Part shown: positions 38,632 through 46,383 of the stretch, one piece after another
How the letters are laid out: each line of letters starts with the position of its first letter
Position numbering within the stretch: position 1 is the first letter of the stretch
Assembly (NCBI RefSeq): GCF_002261215.1
Contig: NZ_NEVS01000002.1
Location: 62,001-126,000 of the forward strand
Direction of reading: 5' to 3'
Source: Bordetella genomosp. 11
GTDB taxonomy: Bacteria > Pseudomonadota > Gammaproteobacteria > Burkholderiales > Burkholderiaceae_B
DNA length: 64,000 bases
Notes under the pieces: model-generated
What the model saw: the letters and a program-made list of their open reading frames with translations, nothing else
Told to the model about the DNA's origin: nothing
Databases searched by the model: none
Made by a program: the position numbers and the translations under genes

Positions 38632-39600
38632 TCATGCGTCCTGCGGGTGCGCGTGGCGGCGGCGGTATTCCGCCGGGGTCACGCCGACATGCTTGTAGAA
38701 GGTGCGCCGCAGCGTATCCGCATTGGCAAAGCCGCATTCCGCCGCGACCTGCTTGGGGCTGCGGGCGCCGCTTTCCAGCATGGAGCGGGCGGCCGATACG
38801 CGCGCCGCTTCCACCCATGCGGCTGGGGTGATGCCGGTTTCCGTGCGGAACAGGCGCGCGAAGTGGCGCGGACTGAGTCCGGCGTGCTGCGCGAGGCTGG
38901 GCACATCATGCCGCAGGCCCGGGTTGGCGACGACCCAGCGCTGCACCTCTTGCAGGACGGAGCGGCCAGCGGGATGGGTTTCGCCCTTGCGGCTGAACTG
39001 CAATTGCCCACCGGGGCGCTTGAAGAACATGACCAACTGGCTGGCCACGCGGCGGGCGATCTCGCGGCCCAGGTCTTCCTCGACCAGCGCCAGGGCGAGG
39101 TCCAGCCCGGCCGTTACGCCGGCGGCGGTGCGCAGCTTGCCGTCGCGCACGTATAGCGCATCTTCGTCCACCGTGATCGACGGGTAGGCCTGCGTCAGGG
39201 TTTGCACGGCGGCCCAGTGGGTGGTGATACGGCGGCCGTCCAGCAGGCCCGCGGCGGCAAGCACGAACGCTCCCGTGCAGACCGAACCGTAGCGCCGCGA
39301 TCGCGGCGCGCATTCGCGCAGCCACTGGGCCAACTGCGCGGGCAAGCGCACTTCATGCGCGTGCGGCGCGCCGGCGACCAGCAGGGTATCGAAGCGGACG
39401 TCCGCCTGGCCGGCCACCAGGTCCGGCAATATCCGCGTACCGGATGAACTGCGTATCGGCCCGGGTTCGCAGCCGACGACCTGCAGCGTGTAGTACTGCC
39501 GGCCGGCCTCCTGGTTGGCCTGGGCGAATACATCCAAGGGCCCCGAGACATCCAGCAGTTGGACGCCGGGCAGGGCCAGGACAGCAATGGATTTCGGCAT
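38632..39600 (-). CDS. GlxA-family transcriptional regulator (DJ-1/PfpI domain + AraC HTH)
   Basis: A 322-residue regulator with an N-terminal class I glutamine-amidotransferase-like (DJ-1/PfpI) domain (about 5-170, elbow YGSVCTGAFVLAAAGLLDG) and a C-terminal AraC-type double helix-turn-helix (about 215-315) with LAQHAGLSPRHFARLFRTET and CGFANADTLRRTFYKHVGVTPAEYR. The first domain probably senses a small molecule. It is divergent from the HD-domain gene at 39729, its best candidate target. ATG at 39600 fits the conserved start KSIAVLALPGVQLLD. Confidence 0.9.
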   Translation of the reverse strand: MPKSIAVLALPGVQLLDVSGPLDVFAQANQEAGRQYYTLQVVGCEPGPIRSSSGTRILPDLVAGQADVRFDTLLVAGAPHAHEVRLPAQLAQWLRECAPRSRRYGSVCTGAFVLAAAGLLDGRRITTHWAAVQTLTQAYPSITVDEDALYVRDGKLRTAAGVTAGLDLALALVEEDLGREIARRVASQLVMFFKRPGGQLQFSRKGETHPAGRSVLQEVQRWVVANPGLRHDVPSLAQHAGLSPRHFARLFRTETGITPAAWVEAARVSAARSMLESGARSPKQVAAECGFANADTLRRTFYKHVGVTPAEYRRRHAHPQDA

Positions 39601-39728
39601 TTTTCGAGAGCCGCGGGCGCCATGTCCCGATGCGACGGAAAATGGCAGTATACGGCGTGTTACGCCAATTGATGCCATGGGCGGGCAATCCCACAATGGC
39701 TGTACCCACTTTTCCTGGAGCAGCGATC

Positions 39729-40370
39729 ATGACCCCGACCATAGGCGGCATCACCGTCCCCGATAGCCAACTCGCCCGCGAGATCACCGAGCTGGTCCGC
39801 GATACCGAGTCCCCCCTGCTTTTCCACCATTCCAGCCGCGTGTATTACTTTGCCTCGCTGGCCGGCAAGCGGCGCGGCCTGAAGTTCGATCCGGAGCTGC
39901 TCTACGCAGGTGCGATGTTCCATGACATGGGGTTGACGCACCGGCATGCCAGCGATCATCTGCGGTTCGAAGTCGACGGCGCCAATGTGGCGCGCGATTT
40001 CCTGAAGGCACGGGGCATCCCGCCGCAGGACGTCGATCTGGTGTGGACGGCTATCGCGCTGCACACGACGCCCGGCATTCCGGAACATATGCACCCCGTC
40101 GTCGCGCTGGTAACCGCGGGGGTGGAGATGGATGTGCTGGGGATCGATTATTCCGCGTTCAGCGATGCCGACCGCGAGGCCGTCGTGCATGCGCATCCGC
40201 GCGGCGACCGCTTCAAGGAAAACATCATCCAGACCTTCTACGACGGCATCAAGCACAAGCCGGATACCACCTTCGGCAACGTCAAGGCCGATGTCATCGC
40301 GGACAAGGAACCGCATTTCCATCGCGGCAACTTCTGCAGCGTGATCCGCGGATCGGCCTGGCGTTCCTGA
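39729..40370 (+). CDS. HD-domain metal-dependent hydrolase
   Basis: A 213-residue single HD domain: the first metal His in LLFHHSSRVYYFA, the HD pair in GAMFHDMGLTH and a later ALHTTPGI His, so the metal site looks complete. It resembles the HD proteins related to fungal cyanamide hydratase and small phosphohydrolases; the substrate is unknown. GGAG eight bases upstream supports the ATG at 39729. Divergent from the GlxA-type regulator, sharing a 128-base gap. Confidence 0.83.
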   Translation: MTPTIGGITVPDSQLAREITELVRDTESPLLFHHSSRVYYFASLAGKRRGLKFDPELLYAGAMFHDMGLTHRHASDHLRFEVDGANVARDFLKARGIPPQDVDLVWTAIALHTTPGIPEHMHPVVALVTAGVEMDVLGIDYSAFSDADREAVVHAHPRGDRFKENIIQTFYDGIKHKPDTTFGNVKADVIADKEPHFHRGNFCSVIRGSAWRS

Positions 40371-40481
40371 TGCGATGCACCGCGGCGCGGGGTCGCCATA
40401 CGCGATGTGCCGCCGCGCCGCCATCCGGGCGCGCCGCCAGGGCCGTGTCCGTCCACCCCGGGTGGCGTCCCGTGGGACGCA

Positions 40482-41648
40482 TCACATCATCGCGACTTCG
40501 TTCTGTACGAACTTGCGGATGCGCACCGCGTCGGCGATGCGCGAGTATTTGCCTTGGGAGTCTAGCAGCACGATAGCCAGATCGCGACCGCCGATGTGGG
40601 CCAGCATGACCAGGCATTCGCCGGCTTCGTTGATGAAGCCCGTCTTCGATACTTTGATGTCCCAGTCGGCGTTGCGTACCAGCGCGTTGGTGTTGCGGAA
40701 GGTGCGCACGTGCCCCTTGCCCATGTCGACGTCGTATTCCGTGTCGGTGGTGTAGCGGTGGATCAGCGGGCGCTGCGATGCCGCGCGTAGCAGGCGCACC
40801 AGATCGCGCGGCGAGGAAACGTTCTCGCTGGACAAGCCGGTGGGCTCGACGAAGTGCGTGTCCATCATGCCCAGTTCGCGTGCCTTGGCGTTCATCGCTT
40901 TGACGAAGGCGGGCATACCGCCGGGGTAATAGCGGCCCAGCGCATGCGCGGCGCGGTTCTCCGACGACATCAGCGCAACGTGCAGCATGTCCGCGCGGCT
41001 CAGGCGCGAACCCACGGGCAGGCGCGACGCGGCATGCCGCAGGCGGTCGATGTCGTCATCGCTGACTTCCAGCACCTCGTCCATGGGCTGGTTGGCATCG
41101 ACCACCACCAGCGCCGTCATCAGCTTGGAGATCGACGCGATGGGGCGGATGGTGTCTTCGTTCTTCGAAAACAGCACCGTGGAGGTCGCCAGATCCTGCA
41201 CGTAGGCCACGCTGGAGCGCAGGGCCGCGGCCTGCGCCGACGTCGATGCGGGCGCGGCGGCCGCGGATACCTTGCTGTGCGTGGCGGCGGTGGTGTGGCG
41301 GACGACCGTCTTGCCGGATTTGGTGGTCGTGTCGGCGACCACGTCCTTGCGCATCGTGGTGTTCGTCTTGCCGCCGGCGGTCTTCTTCGCCACCGTGGTG
41401 GTCTTGCTCTGCGTTTTCGCCACCGTGGTCTTGTTGCCGGACTTCGCGGTGGTCGTCGACTTGGTTACCGTGGTCGTGGTGGTTTTCTTCGGCGCGGTCT
41501 TGGCCTGGGCGGCTTTGCAAGCGGCCGACTTCGCATTGACCTTGCAGGGGTCGGAGGCGGCATGCGCGCCGGGCGAGACCAGAAGCGATGCCGCAACCAG
41601 CAACGGGGCGGCCACTGTCAGGACCAAACGTGTCGGAAATTGCGCCAT
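40482..41648 (-). CDS. pbpG: D-alanyl-D-alanine endopeptidase, PbpG-like, with Lys/Thr-rich linker
   Basis: A 388-residue low-molecular-weight penicillin-binding protein that would cut peptidoglycan crosslinks. It has a signal peptide (1-30), a basic Lys/Thr/Ala repeat region (about 40-122, with KKTTTTTVTKSTTTAK) and a serine peptidase S11 domain with S172-I-S-K175, S229-E-N231 and the KTG triad in VSKTGFINEAGECL. The linker is unusual in length and charge compared with E. coli PbpG and could bind anionic wall polymers. The ATG at 41648 gives the best signal peptide. Confidence 0.9.
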   Translation of the reverse strand: MAQFPTRLVLTVAAPLLVAASLLVSPGAHAASDPCKVNAKSAACKAAQAKTAPKKTTTTTVTKSTTTAKSGNKTTVAKTQSKTTTVAKKTAGGKTNTTMRKDVVADTTTKSGKTVVRHTTAATHSKVSAAAAPASTSAQAAALRSSVAYVQDLATSTVLFSKNEDTIRPIASISKLMTALVVVDANQPMDEVLEVSDDDIDRLRHAASRLPVGSRLSRADMLHVALMSSENRAAHALGRYYPGGMPAFVKAMNAKARELGMMDTHFVEPTGLSSENVSSPRDLVRLLRAASQRPLIHRYTTDTEYDVDMGKGHVRTFRNTNALVRNADWDIKVSKTGFINEAGECLVMLAHIGGRDLAIVLLDSQGKYSRIADAVRIRKFVQNEVAMM

Positions 41649-41713
41649 AGGTAGGACGGATCCGGAAAGCAAAACGGCGCGCCAGCGGGCAGCGCGTCAG
41701 AAAATTGAATCGA

Positions 41714-41743
41714 ATTATAGGGTTAGCCTGACAATTTAAACAA
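41714..41743 (-). promoter_or_regulatory. candidate sigma-70 promoter of pbpG
   Basis: On the reverse strand TTGTTT (41743-41738) and a perfect TATAAT (41719-41714) are 18 bases apart, 65 bases ahead of the pbpG ATG, in an AT-rich patch. The rest of the 368-base gap 41649-42016 shows no convincing gene. Confidence 0.6.
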
Positions 41744-42016
41744 TCTTTTTAAGCTGCCGTGATGCACTGTTCTAGGGCATCCATAGGACAACTCTTAGGG
41801 CGTGCGGATCCGTGACCGAATATTACATGCCGGTCAGGGCAGGCCAATGGGGGATTTCGAGTGGGGCGGGCGGTCGATAGCGTGGGGAGAGGGGGCGATG
41901 GCTGGGCGCGAATAGCCAGCGAACAGGCCCGGCAAACATGCCCAGCAAACCGGTGCGGCAAATAGGCCAGGCCGTAGGCGGCTCGCCTTCAACATCGATT
42001 GCGGTGCAAAAGCGGG

Positions 42017-42091
42017 TGGCCTCGCCGGGTGGAATCGAACCACCAATTGACCCTTAGGAGGGGCCGGTTATATCCATTTAACTACGGCGAG
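42017..42091 (-). tRNA. tRNA-Arg (anticodon CCU)
   Basis: The reverse strand folds as a 75-base tRNA: acceptor CTCGCCG/CGGCGAG (perfect 7 bp), D stem GTTA/TAAC, anticodon stem GGCCC/GGGTC around the loop CTCCTAA (anticodon CCT), T stem GGTGG/CCACC with loop TTCGATT, discriminator G and an encoded CCA. The D arm and anticodon arm match E. coli argW closely. Reads the rare AGG codon. tRNA-Arg(CCU) genes often serve as integrase attachment sites, but no integrase is present here. Confidence 0.95.
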
Positions 42092-42433
42092 ACGTGCTTT
42101 TCCCGGGTTGGCGAGCCCCCGGCTGCCGGTCTTTTATGGCGCCTTGCTTCGCGTTTAGGGGGCAACGAGCGGCCGGGCCTGGAACGGCGGGGGCCGGGCA
42201 CGTTGGCGCTAGCTGGGAAGCCAGTCCTAACGCCTTGATTTTCCGGGCTAAGTGCGGCCGAAACTATATCATGAATCGCCGTCGCGCTCGGCGTCGGCGG
42301 CCTTGCGGCCTGACGTGGCGCGGGTGCCTGGCGCGATGGCCGGACACGGCTCGCCGACGGGGCTGGCCGGCGCGGGAAGGGTGGGGGCGGTGCCGGCCGT
42401 TTGCGCAAGTCCACGCCAGCTTCTCGTCAGATT
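42092..42433. other. gap between tRNA-Arg and the zinc operon
   Basis: About 340 bases. Frames open in the GC-rich half (42250-42430) have no ribosome site or recognisable product, and I see no partial integrase or repeated tRNA 3' end. Composition shifts to AT-rich at about 42430, where the operator begins. Confidence 0.5.
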
Positions 42434-42453
42434 AGTAATGTTATAACATTACT
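42434..42453. promoter_or_regulatory. probable Zur operator
   Basis: A perfect 20-bp palindrome whose central 18 bases read GTAATGTTATAACATTAC. It closely resembles proteobacterial Zur boxes (ATGTTATA-type core) and stands 77 bases before the first gene of the zinc importer operon. Zinc-loaded Zur would repress here; the central TATAAC may be the -10 it covers. Confidence 0.85.
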
Positions 42454-42529
42454 CATCGTCTGACTCTTTTCACATCCGCGTCTTTTCATCGTTTTCGTGC
42501 CGCCCTGTCCCCCCTGGGCCGCCATCGCC

Positions 42530-42676
42530 ATGCAGCCCACAGAGCATTCCGCGCAGCGCCACCTGGTCTACCAGCGATCCTTTCTGGCCCGGCCGGCCGT
42601 GTACCGCTTGTTGTGCGTGTCGACCGTTCTTTGCGGCTTATGGCTTGCGATCGCCTGGGCGGTGGCGCTGCCATGA
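42530..42676 (+). CDS. 48-residue membrane microprotein, first gene of the znu operon
   Basis: A 48-codon frame starting MQPTEHSAQRHLVYQRSFLA and ending in one hydrophobic segment (LLCVSTVLCGLWLAIAWAVAL, about residues 27-47). Its TGA overlaps the znuC ATG as ATGA, so translation is coupled. It has two cysteines (C29, C35) in the hydrophobic segment and two histidines (H6, H11) in the N-terminal part. I do not recognise the family. Being under the zinc operator and coupled to the ATPase suggests an accessory or regulatory subunit of the importer; alternatively it only loads ribosomes for znuC. No strong ribosome site precedes it. Confidence 0.6.
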   Translation: MQPTEHSAQRHLVYQRSFLARPAVYRLLCVSTVLCGLWLAIAWAVALP

Positions 42677-43425
42677 CGGGCTACGCCATCCGCTTATCCG
42701 ACGTCACCCTGGCGTACGACCGGCGTCCTGCCGTGCACCATCTATCAGGGGTCTTTTCCCCGGGTAGCCTGACGGCGGTGGTCGGACCGAACGGCGCCGG
42801 CAAGTCGACGCTGCTCAAGGCATTGATGAAAGAGGGATGCCACATCGACGGGCTTATCGATCGCGGCACGCTCAGGACAGAGGACTTCGGGTACCTGCCG
42901 CAGGCGAGCACGATCGAAAGGCAGTTCCCGCTTACGGTGGCCGATGTCGTGCTGCTGGGTGCCTGGCGACGCATCGGACCCTTCCGGGGCGTGACGCGGG
43001 CCATCGCCGAAGAGGCGGCAGGCGCGCTGGCTGCCGTGGGCCTGGATGGCTACGAGCGCCGCCAGGTCGGGTCGTTGTCGGGCGGGCAGATGCAGCGCGT
43101 GCTGTTTGCGCGGCTCCTGCTTCAGGATGCCAAGGTCGTCCTGCTGGATGAGCCTTTTACCGCCATCGACGCCGCCACGACGCGCGACCTGTTGGACATC
43201 GTGCGGCGCTGGCACGGCGACGGCCGCACCGTTATCGCCGTATTGCACGACTTCGACCTGGTGCGCTCGTATTTTCCTGAAACGCTGCTGATCTCCCGCC
43301 GCCCGCTTGCCTGGGGGAAAACAGCGGATGTCATGACACAGGAAAACCTGCTGCGCGCGCGCGGCTTGGGCTTGACGGAGTCCTGCGACGAGAATGCCGG
43401 CGTGCGCGGGGAGGCAAGGGCATGA
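42673..43425 (+). CDS. znuC: zinc ABC transporter ATP-binding protein
   Basis: A 250-residue ABC ATPase: Walker A GPNGAGKST, Q-loop in YLPQASTIERQFPLTV, signature LSGGQMQRVLFARLLLQ, Walker B VVLLDEPFTAID and switch His in AVLHDFDL. The QASTIERQFPL Q-loop is typical of the metal (ZnuC/MntB) subfamily. The start overlaps the upstream microprotein, the end overlaps znuB by four bases (ATGA). Confidence 0.93.
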   Translation: MTGYAIRLSDVTLAYDRRPAVHHLSGVFSPGSLTAVVGPNGAGKSTLLKALMKEGCHIDGLIDRGTLRTEDFGYLPQASTIERQFPLTVADVVLLGAWRRIGPFRGVTRAIAEEAAGALAAVGLDGYERRQVGSLSGGQMQRVLFARLLLQDAKVVLLDEPFTAIDAATTRDLLDIVRRWHGDGRTVIAVLHDFDLVRSYFPETLLISRRPLAWGKTADVMTQENLLRARGLGLTESCDENAGVRGEARA

Positions 43426-44294
43426 GCCTGTATTCGGCGGTCGTGCTTCCCTTCGCGGAATATGGATTCATGCGCCGCGCCTTGGTGGCCTCGGTGGCCT
43501 TGGGTCTGGGAGCTGGGCCCGTCGGGGTGGTGTTGATGCTGCGACGGATGAGCCTGGTGGGCGATGCCATGAGCCATGCCGTGCTGCCGGGCGCGGCGAT
43601 CGGGTTTCTTGTCTCCGGCGGGCTGTCCCTGTTCGCGATGGGAATCGGCGGCGTCATCGCGGGATTGAGCGTCACCTTGTTGTCGGGCGTGGTCAGTCGC
43701 GGAACCGCCCTCAAAGAGGACGCCAGTTTCGCGACGTTCTACCTGGCTTCCCTGGCGCTGGGGGTGCTGATCGTATCGCTGCGCGGATCGAACATCGACC
43801 TGCTGCATGTGTTGTTCGGCACCATCCTGTCTATCGACCGGGATGCCATCTTCATGGTCGGGGGCATCGCGTCCTTCACGCTGGTCGCGTTGGCCCTGGT
43901 GTATCGGCCGCTGGTCGCCGAATGCTTCGATCCCGGCTACCTGCGCTCGGTCAAGGGGCATGGGGCCTTCTACCACCTGCTATTCCTGTTCCTGCTGGTC
44001 GTCAACCTGGTGGCCGGCTTCCAGACGCTGGGCACGCTCATGGCGGTCGGCATGATGATGCTGCCCGCGGCGGTTGCGCAGCTCTGGGGCAGGACGCTGA
44101 CCGCGATGGCCATGATCGCCGCCGCGGTGGCCGCATTCTCGGGGTTCCTGGGATTGTTGCTGTCCTATCACCTCGAACTCGCATCGGGCCCGACGATCAT
44201 CCTGGTGATCAGCGGGATCTACGTGTTGTCGCTGCTGGGAGCGCCCTCGGGCATTCTGGCGCGACGGTTAAAGCGTCCGCGCCTGGCGGGCTGA
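43422..44294 (+). CDS. znuB: zinc ABC transporter permease
   Basis: A 290-residue permease of the ABC-3 (ZnuB/MntC) family with about eight to nine hydrophobic segments. It has RRMSLVGDAMSHAVLPGAAIG, the ATPase-contacting motif near the N terminus that is typical of metal permeases, and AVGMMMLPAAVAQLWGR late in the protein. Coupled to znuC by ATGA and followed by znuA after 22 bases. Confidence 0.93.
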   Translation: MSLYSAVVLPFAEYGFMRRALVASVALGLGAGPVGVVLMLRRMSLVGDAMSHAVLPGAAIGFLVSGGLSLFAMGIGGVIAGLSVTLLSGVVSRGTALKEDASFATFYLASLALGVLIVSLRGSNIDLLHVLFGTILSIDRDAIFMVGGIASFTLVALALVYRPLVAECFDPGYLRSVKGHGAFYHLLFLFLLVVNLVAGFQTLGTLMAVGMMMLPAAVAQLWGRTLTAMAMIAAAVAAFSGFLGLLLSYHLELASGPTIILVISGIYVLSLLGAPSGILARRLKRPRLAG

Positions 44295-44316
44295 TTCAGA
44301 GCAAAGGAATGTCGGC

Positions 44317-45213
44317 ATGATAGGAAAACGCGTATTGCGCACGGCGGCCGGTAGCGCCGTCATCTTCTTCGCGGCGATGAACGCGGCGGCTGCAAAGACT
44401 ATCGACGTCGTCGCCAGTTTTACGGTGTTGGCCGATGTGGTGAAGCATGTCGGGGGCGACCACGTCGCCGTCAGGAGCCTGGTGCCGCCGAACGGCGATC
44501 CGCACGACTTCGAGCCGTCGCCCGCCGATGCCAGGAGGGTGGGCGCGGCCGCCGTCACCTTTATCAGCGGCGAAGGCCTGGAAACCTGGTTCCAGCGGCT
44601 GGCGAAAGCGGCCGGCGCCAAGGCGCCGCCGGTGGTCGTATCGCAAGGAATCGAAACGCATACCTTCGACGAGGACGGCAAGCGCGTCATCGATCCTCAT
44701 GTGTGGAACAGCATTCCCAACGTCCTGGTCTGGGTCGGCAACATCGAGCGGGCCCTGGCCAAGGCCGACCCGGACGACGCGCCTGCCTTCCAGCGCAACG
44801 CCGATGCGTATCGTGCGCGCTTGCGGGCGCTGGACGCGGCTATCCGCGCGGACCTGGCGGCCGTGCCGGCCGAACGCCGCAAAGTGTTGACCAGCCACGA
44901 TGCCTTTGGCTACTACGGCAAGACATACGGGGTGCAGTTCCTCGCGCCGCAGGGCTTGTCGACCGAGACCGAAGCCTCGGCCGCCGACGTCGCCAAGCTG
45001 ATCGAGCAGATCAACAAGGAGCACGTACGAGTCTATTTCTTCGAGAACTCGAACGATCCGCGACTGGTGGAGCAGATCGCCAAGGCGACGGGGGCCCGGC
45101 CAGGCGGAGAGCTCTACCCCGAGGCATTGTCGGACTCGAAGGGCCCCGTGCCGACCTATGAAAAGTTGATGCGATTCAACACCGACCAGATCGTGAAGGC
45201 CATCTCGAAGTAG
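44317..45213 (+). CDS. znuA: periplasmic zinc-binding protein of the ABC importer
   Basis: A 298-residue cluster A-I metal binding protein. The signal peptide is followed by mature sequence from about residue 27. Likely ligands are H63 (GDPHDFEP), H128 (DPHVWN), H194 (TSHDAFGYYG) and D273 (EALSD), a His3-Asp set like zinc-binding TroA rather than the Glu-containing manganese PsaA set. The His-rich loop of E. coli ZnuA is absent. With the operator upstream this supports zinc as substrate, though manganese cannot be excluded from sequence. Confidence 0.9.
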   Translation: MIGKRVLRTAAGSAVIFFAAMNAAAAKTIDVVASFTVLADVVKHVGGDHVAVRSLVPPNGDPHDFEPSPADARRVGAAAVTFISGEGLETWFQRLAKAAGAKAPPVVVSQGIETHTFDEDGKRVIDPHVWNSIPNVLVWVGNIERALAKADPDDAPAFQRNADAYRARLRALDAAIRADLAAVPAERRKVLTSHDAFGYYGKTYGVQFLAPQGLSTETEASAADVAKLIEQINKEHVRVYFFENSNDPRLVEQIAKATGARPGGELYPEALSDSKGPVPTYEKLMRFNTDQIVKAISK

Positions 45214-45285
45214 GCGTGGCCGGTCGGCAGCGCCTACGGGGCGCAGCCTGTGCCGTCCGGGGCTGACAGGCGGTTAACGCAGCCC

Positions 45286-46131
45286 TTAGGCCAGTTGCCA
45301 CGTGCCCAGTACCTTGCCCTGGGCTTTGTCCTGGGTGGGCGCCGGGGAGGCATCTTGGTGTAGCGGCTGCGCAAAAGGAGCCAGGAGCTCTTTCAGTTTG
45401 TCGGCCATGGCGCGGGCCTGCGGCTGTACCGATTCGATCGCTTTTTGCAGCCTTTGCTCGTCCGGGGCGCCGCTACTGCGGGATTTGGACATATGTTCCA
45501 TCATGGGGAAGGGGTCTCTTCCCCGGCCTACCGCGATCTCGCAATTACGCTTGACCTCCTTGGAGTAGAGGTCGAGAAATTTAGCGGCGTATCCCGACGA
45601 GCTCGACCCTTCGACGCTTTGCATATTGCGCAGGACCGCGTCGATCATCTCCATGGTTTCGATGACCTGCGCTTCTTCATGGACCCCACGCTGCATGAGG
45701 AGAAGCTTGGCTTCGGCCAACAGATTGGTCATTTGCCCCTTCGCGGTTTCGCGGGTCGAAACAAGGTTGTCCAGCGTCTGCTGCATGTTTGCCTTGACCG
45801 TCTCGTCCAGGAACGGCTGCCGGAGCATGAAACCCAGCGACGTGATGGCGGACTCGTTGTGCTTGGCGACCTCTCCGCCGTAGTACGCGAGATCCGAAAC
45901 CTGCATTCTTTTGTCAGGGTTGGCGGGATCCGCATAAATGCGTTCGGCCACGCACATGACGCGGTCCGCGTCATAGAGAGCATTTCCCGATATCCCGCGG
46001 GCATTGAGAAACGAGCGATCTTCCCCCGTGATAAGTTGCAACTCCGCGTCGTCTTGGTTTCGTTGCGCCAGATACGCCGGGTCGCGGCTGAACACGATGG
46101 CATTTACCAATGAATTTCCGCTGATGGTCAT
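45286..46131 (-). CDS. hypothetical protein, paralogue A of a tandem pair
   Basis: A 281-residue soluble, mostly helical protein; no signal peptide, membrane helix or known domain recognised. It is clearly homologous to the gene at 46384-47223: RIYADPANPDK (64-74), a core from 127-161 with 24 of 35 identical residues (including EAQV, IDAVLRN), CEIAVGRGRDP and AIESVQPQARAMADKLKELL. The ATG at 46131 follows TGGAG at a good distance; the frame also stays open to an ATG at 46191 and the intervening codons resemble the same stretch upstream of the paralogue. Sampled GC is about 52%, below neighbouring core genes. Function unknown; a secreted effector or a stress/structural protein are both possible. 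Confidence 0.75.
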   Translation of the reverse strand: MTISGNSLVNAIVFSRDPAYLAQRNQDDAELQLITGEDRSFLNARGISGNALYDADRVMCVAERIYADPANPDKRMQVSDLAYYGGEVAKHNESAITSLGFMLRQPFLDETVKANMQQTLDNLVSTRETAKGQMTNLLAEAKLLLMQRGVHEEAQVIETMEMIDAVLRNMQSVEGSSSSGYAAKFLDLYSKEVKRNCEIAVGRGRDPFPMMEHMSKSRSSGAPDEQRLQKAIESVQPQARAMADKLKELLAPFAQPLHQDASPAPTQDKAQGKVLGTWQLA

Positions 46132-46152
46132 AGTTGAAATCTCCATGTAGCT

Positions 46153-46174
46153 ATTGATCCGGGAGCCGGTCAAT
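46153..46174 (-). promoter_or_regulatory. dyad in the leader of paralogue A
   Basis: ATTGAC and ATCAAT on the reverse strand flank a 10-base spacer, 22 bases before the chosen ATG; including CCGG/CCGG it can fold as a hairpin. The same element stands at the same distance before paralogue B. Confidence 0.55.
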
Positions 46175-46383
46175 ACGGGCCGTTCGTGCATAGGGTGGCC
46201 TGGCGGTTCCGGCCCGTCCCCATTTGTGTTGCATTGCGGACGGGATTACCACCGGGACGTTGCGAATGCCGGGGAGACCGGGCAATCGCGATACGGGCGG
46301 GACGTCGAAGTCCCGCCGCGTATGCGCCGCATGCAGGCCGGCATGGGGCATAACCATGCCGGCGCACAGAGCCTCGGATGGCG

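Noticed and set aside
41714..42016. Possible small gene in the AT-rich gap beside tRNA-Arg
   Set aside because: Short frames on both strands have no ribosome site or recognisable product; the AT-rich part is explained by the pbpG promoter.
42252..42446. 64-codon frame upstream of the zinc operon
   Set aside because: No ribosome site, composition follows background GC skew, and it runs into the operator palindrome.
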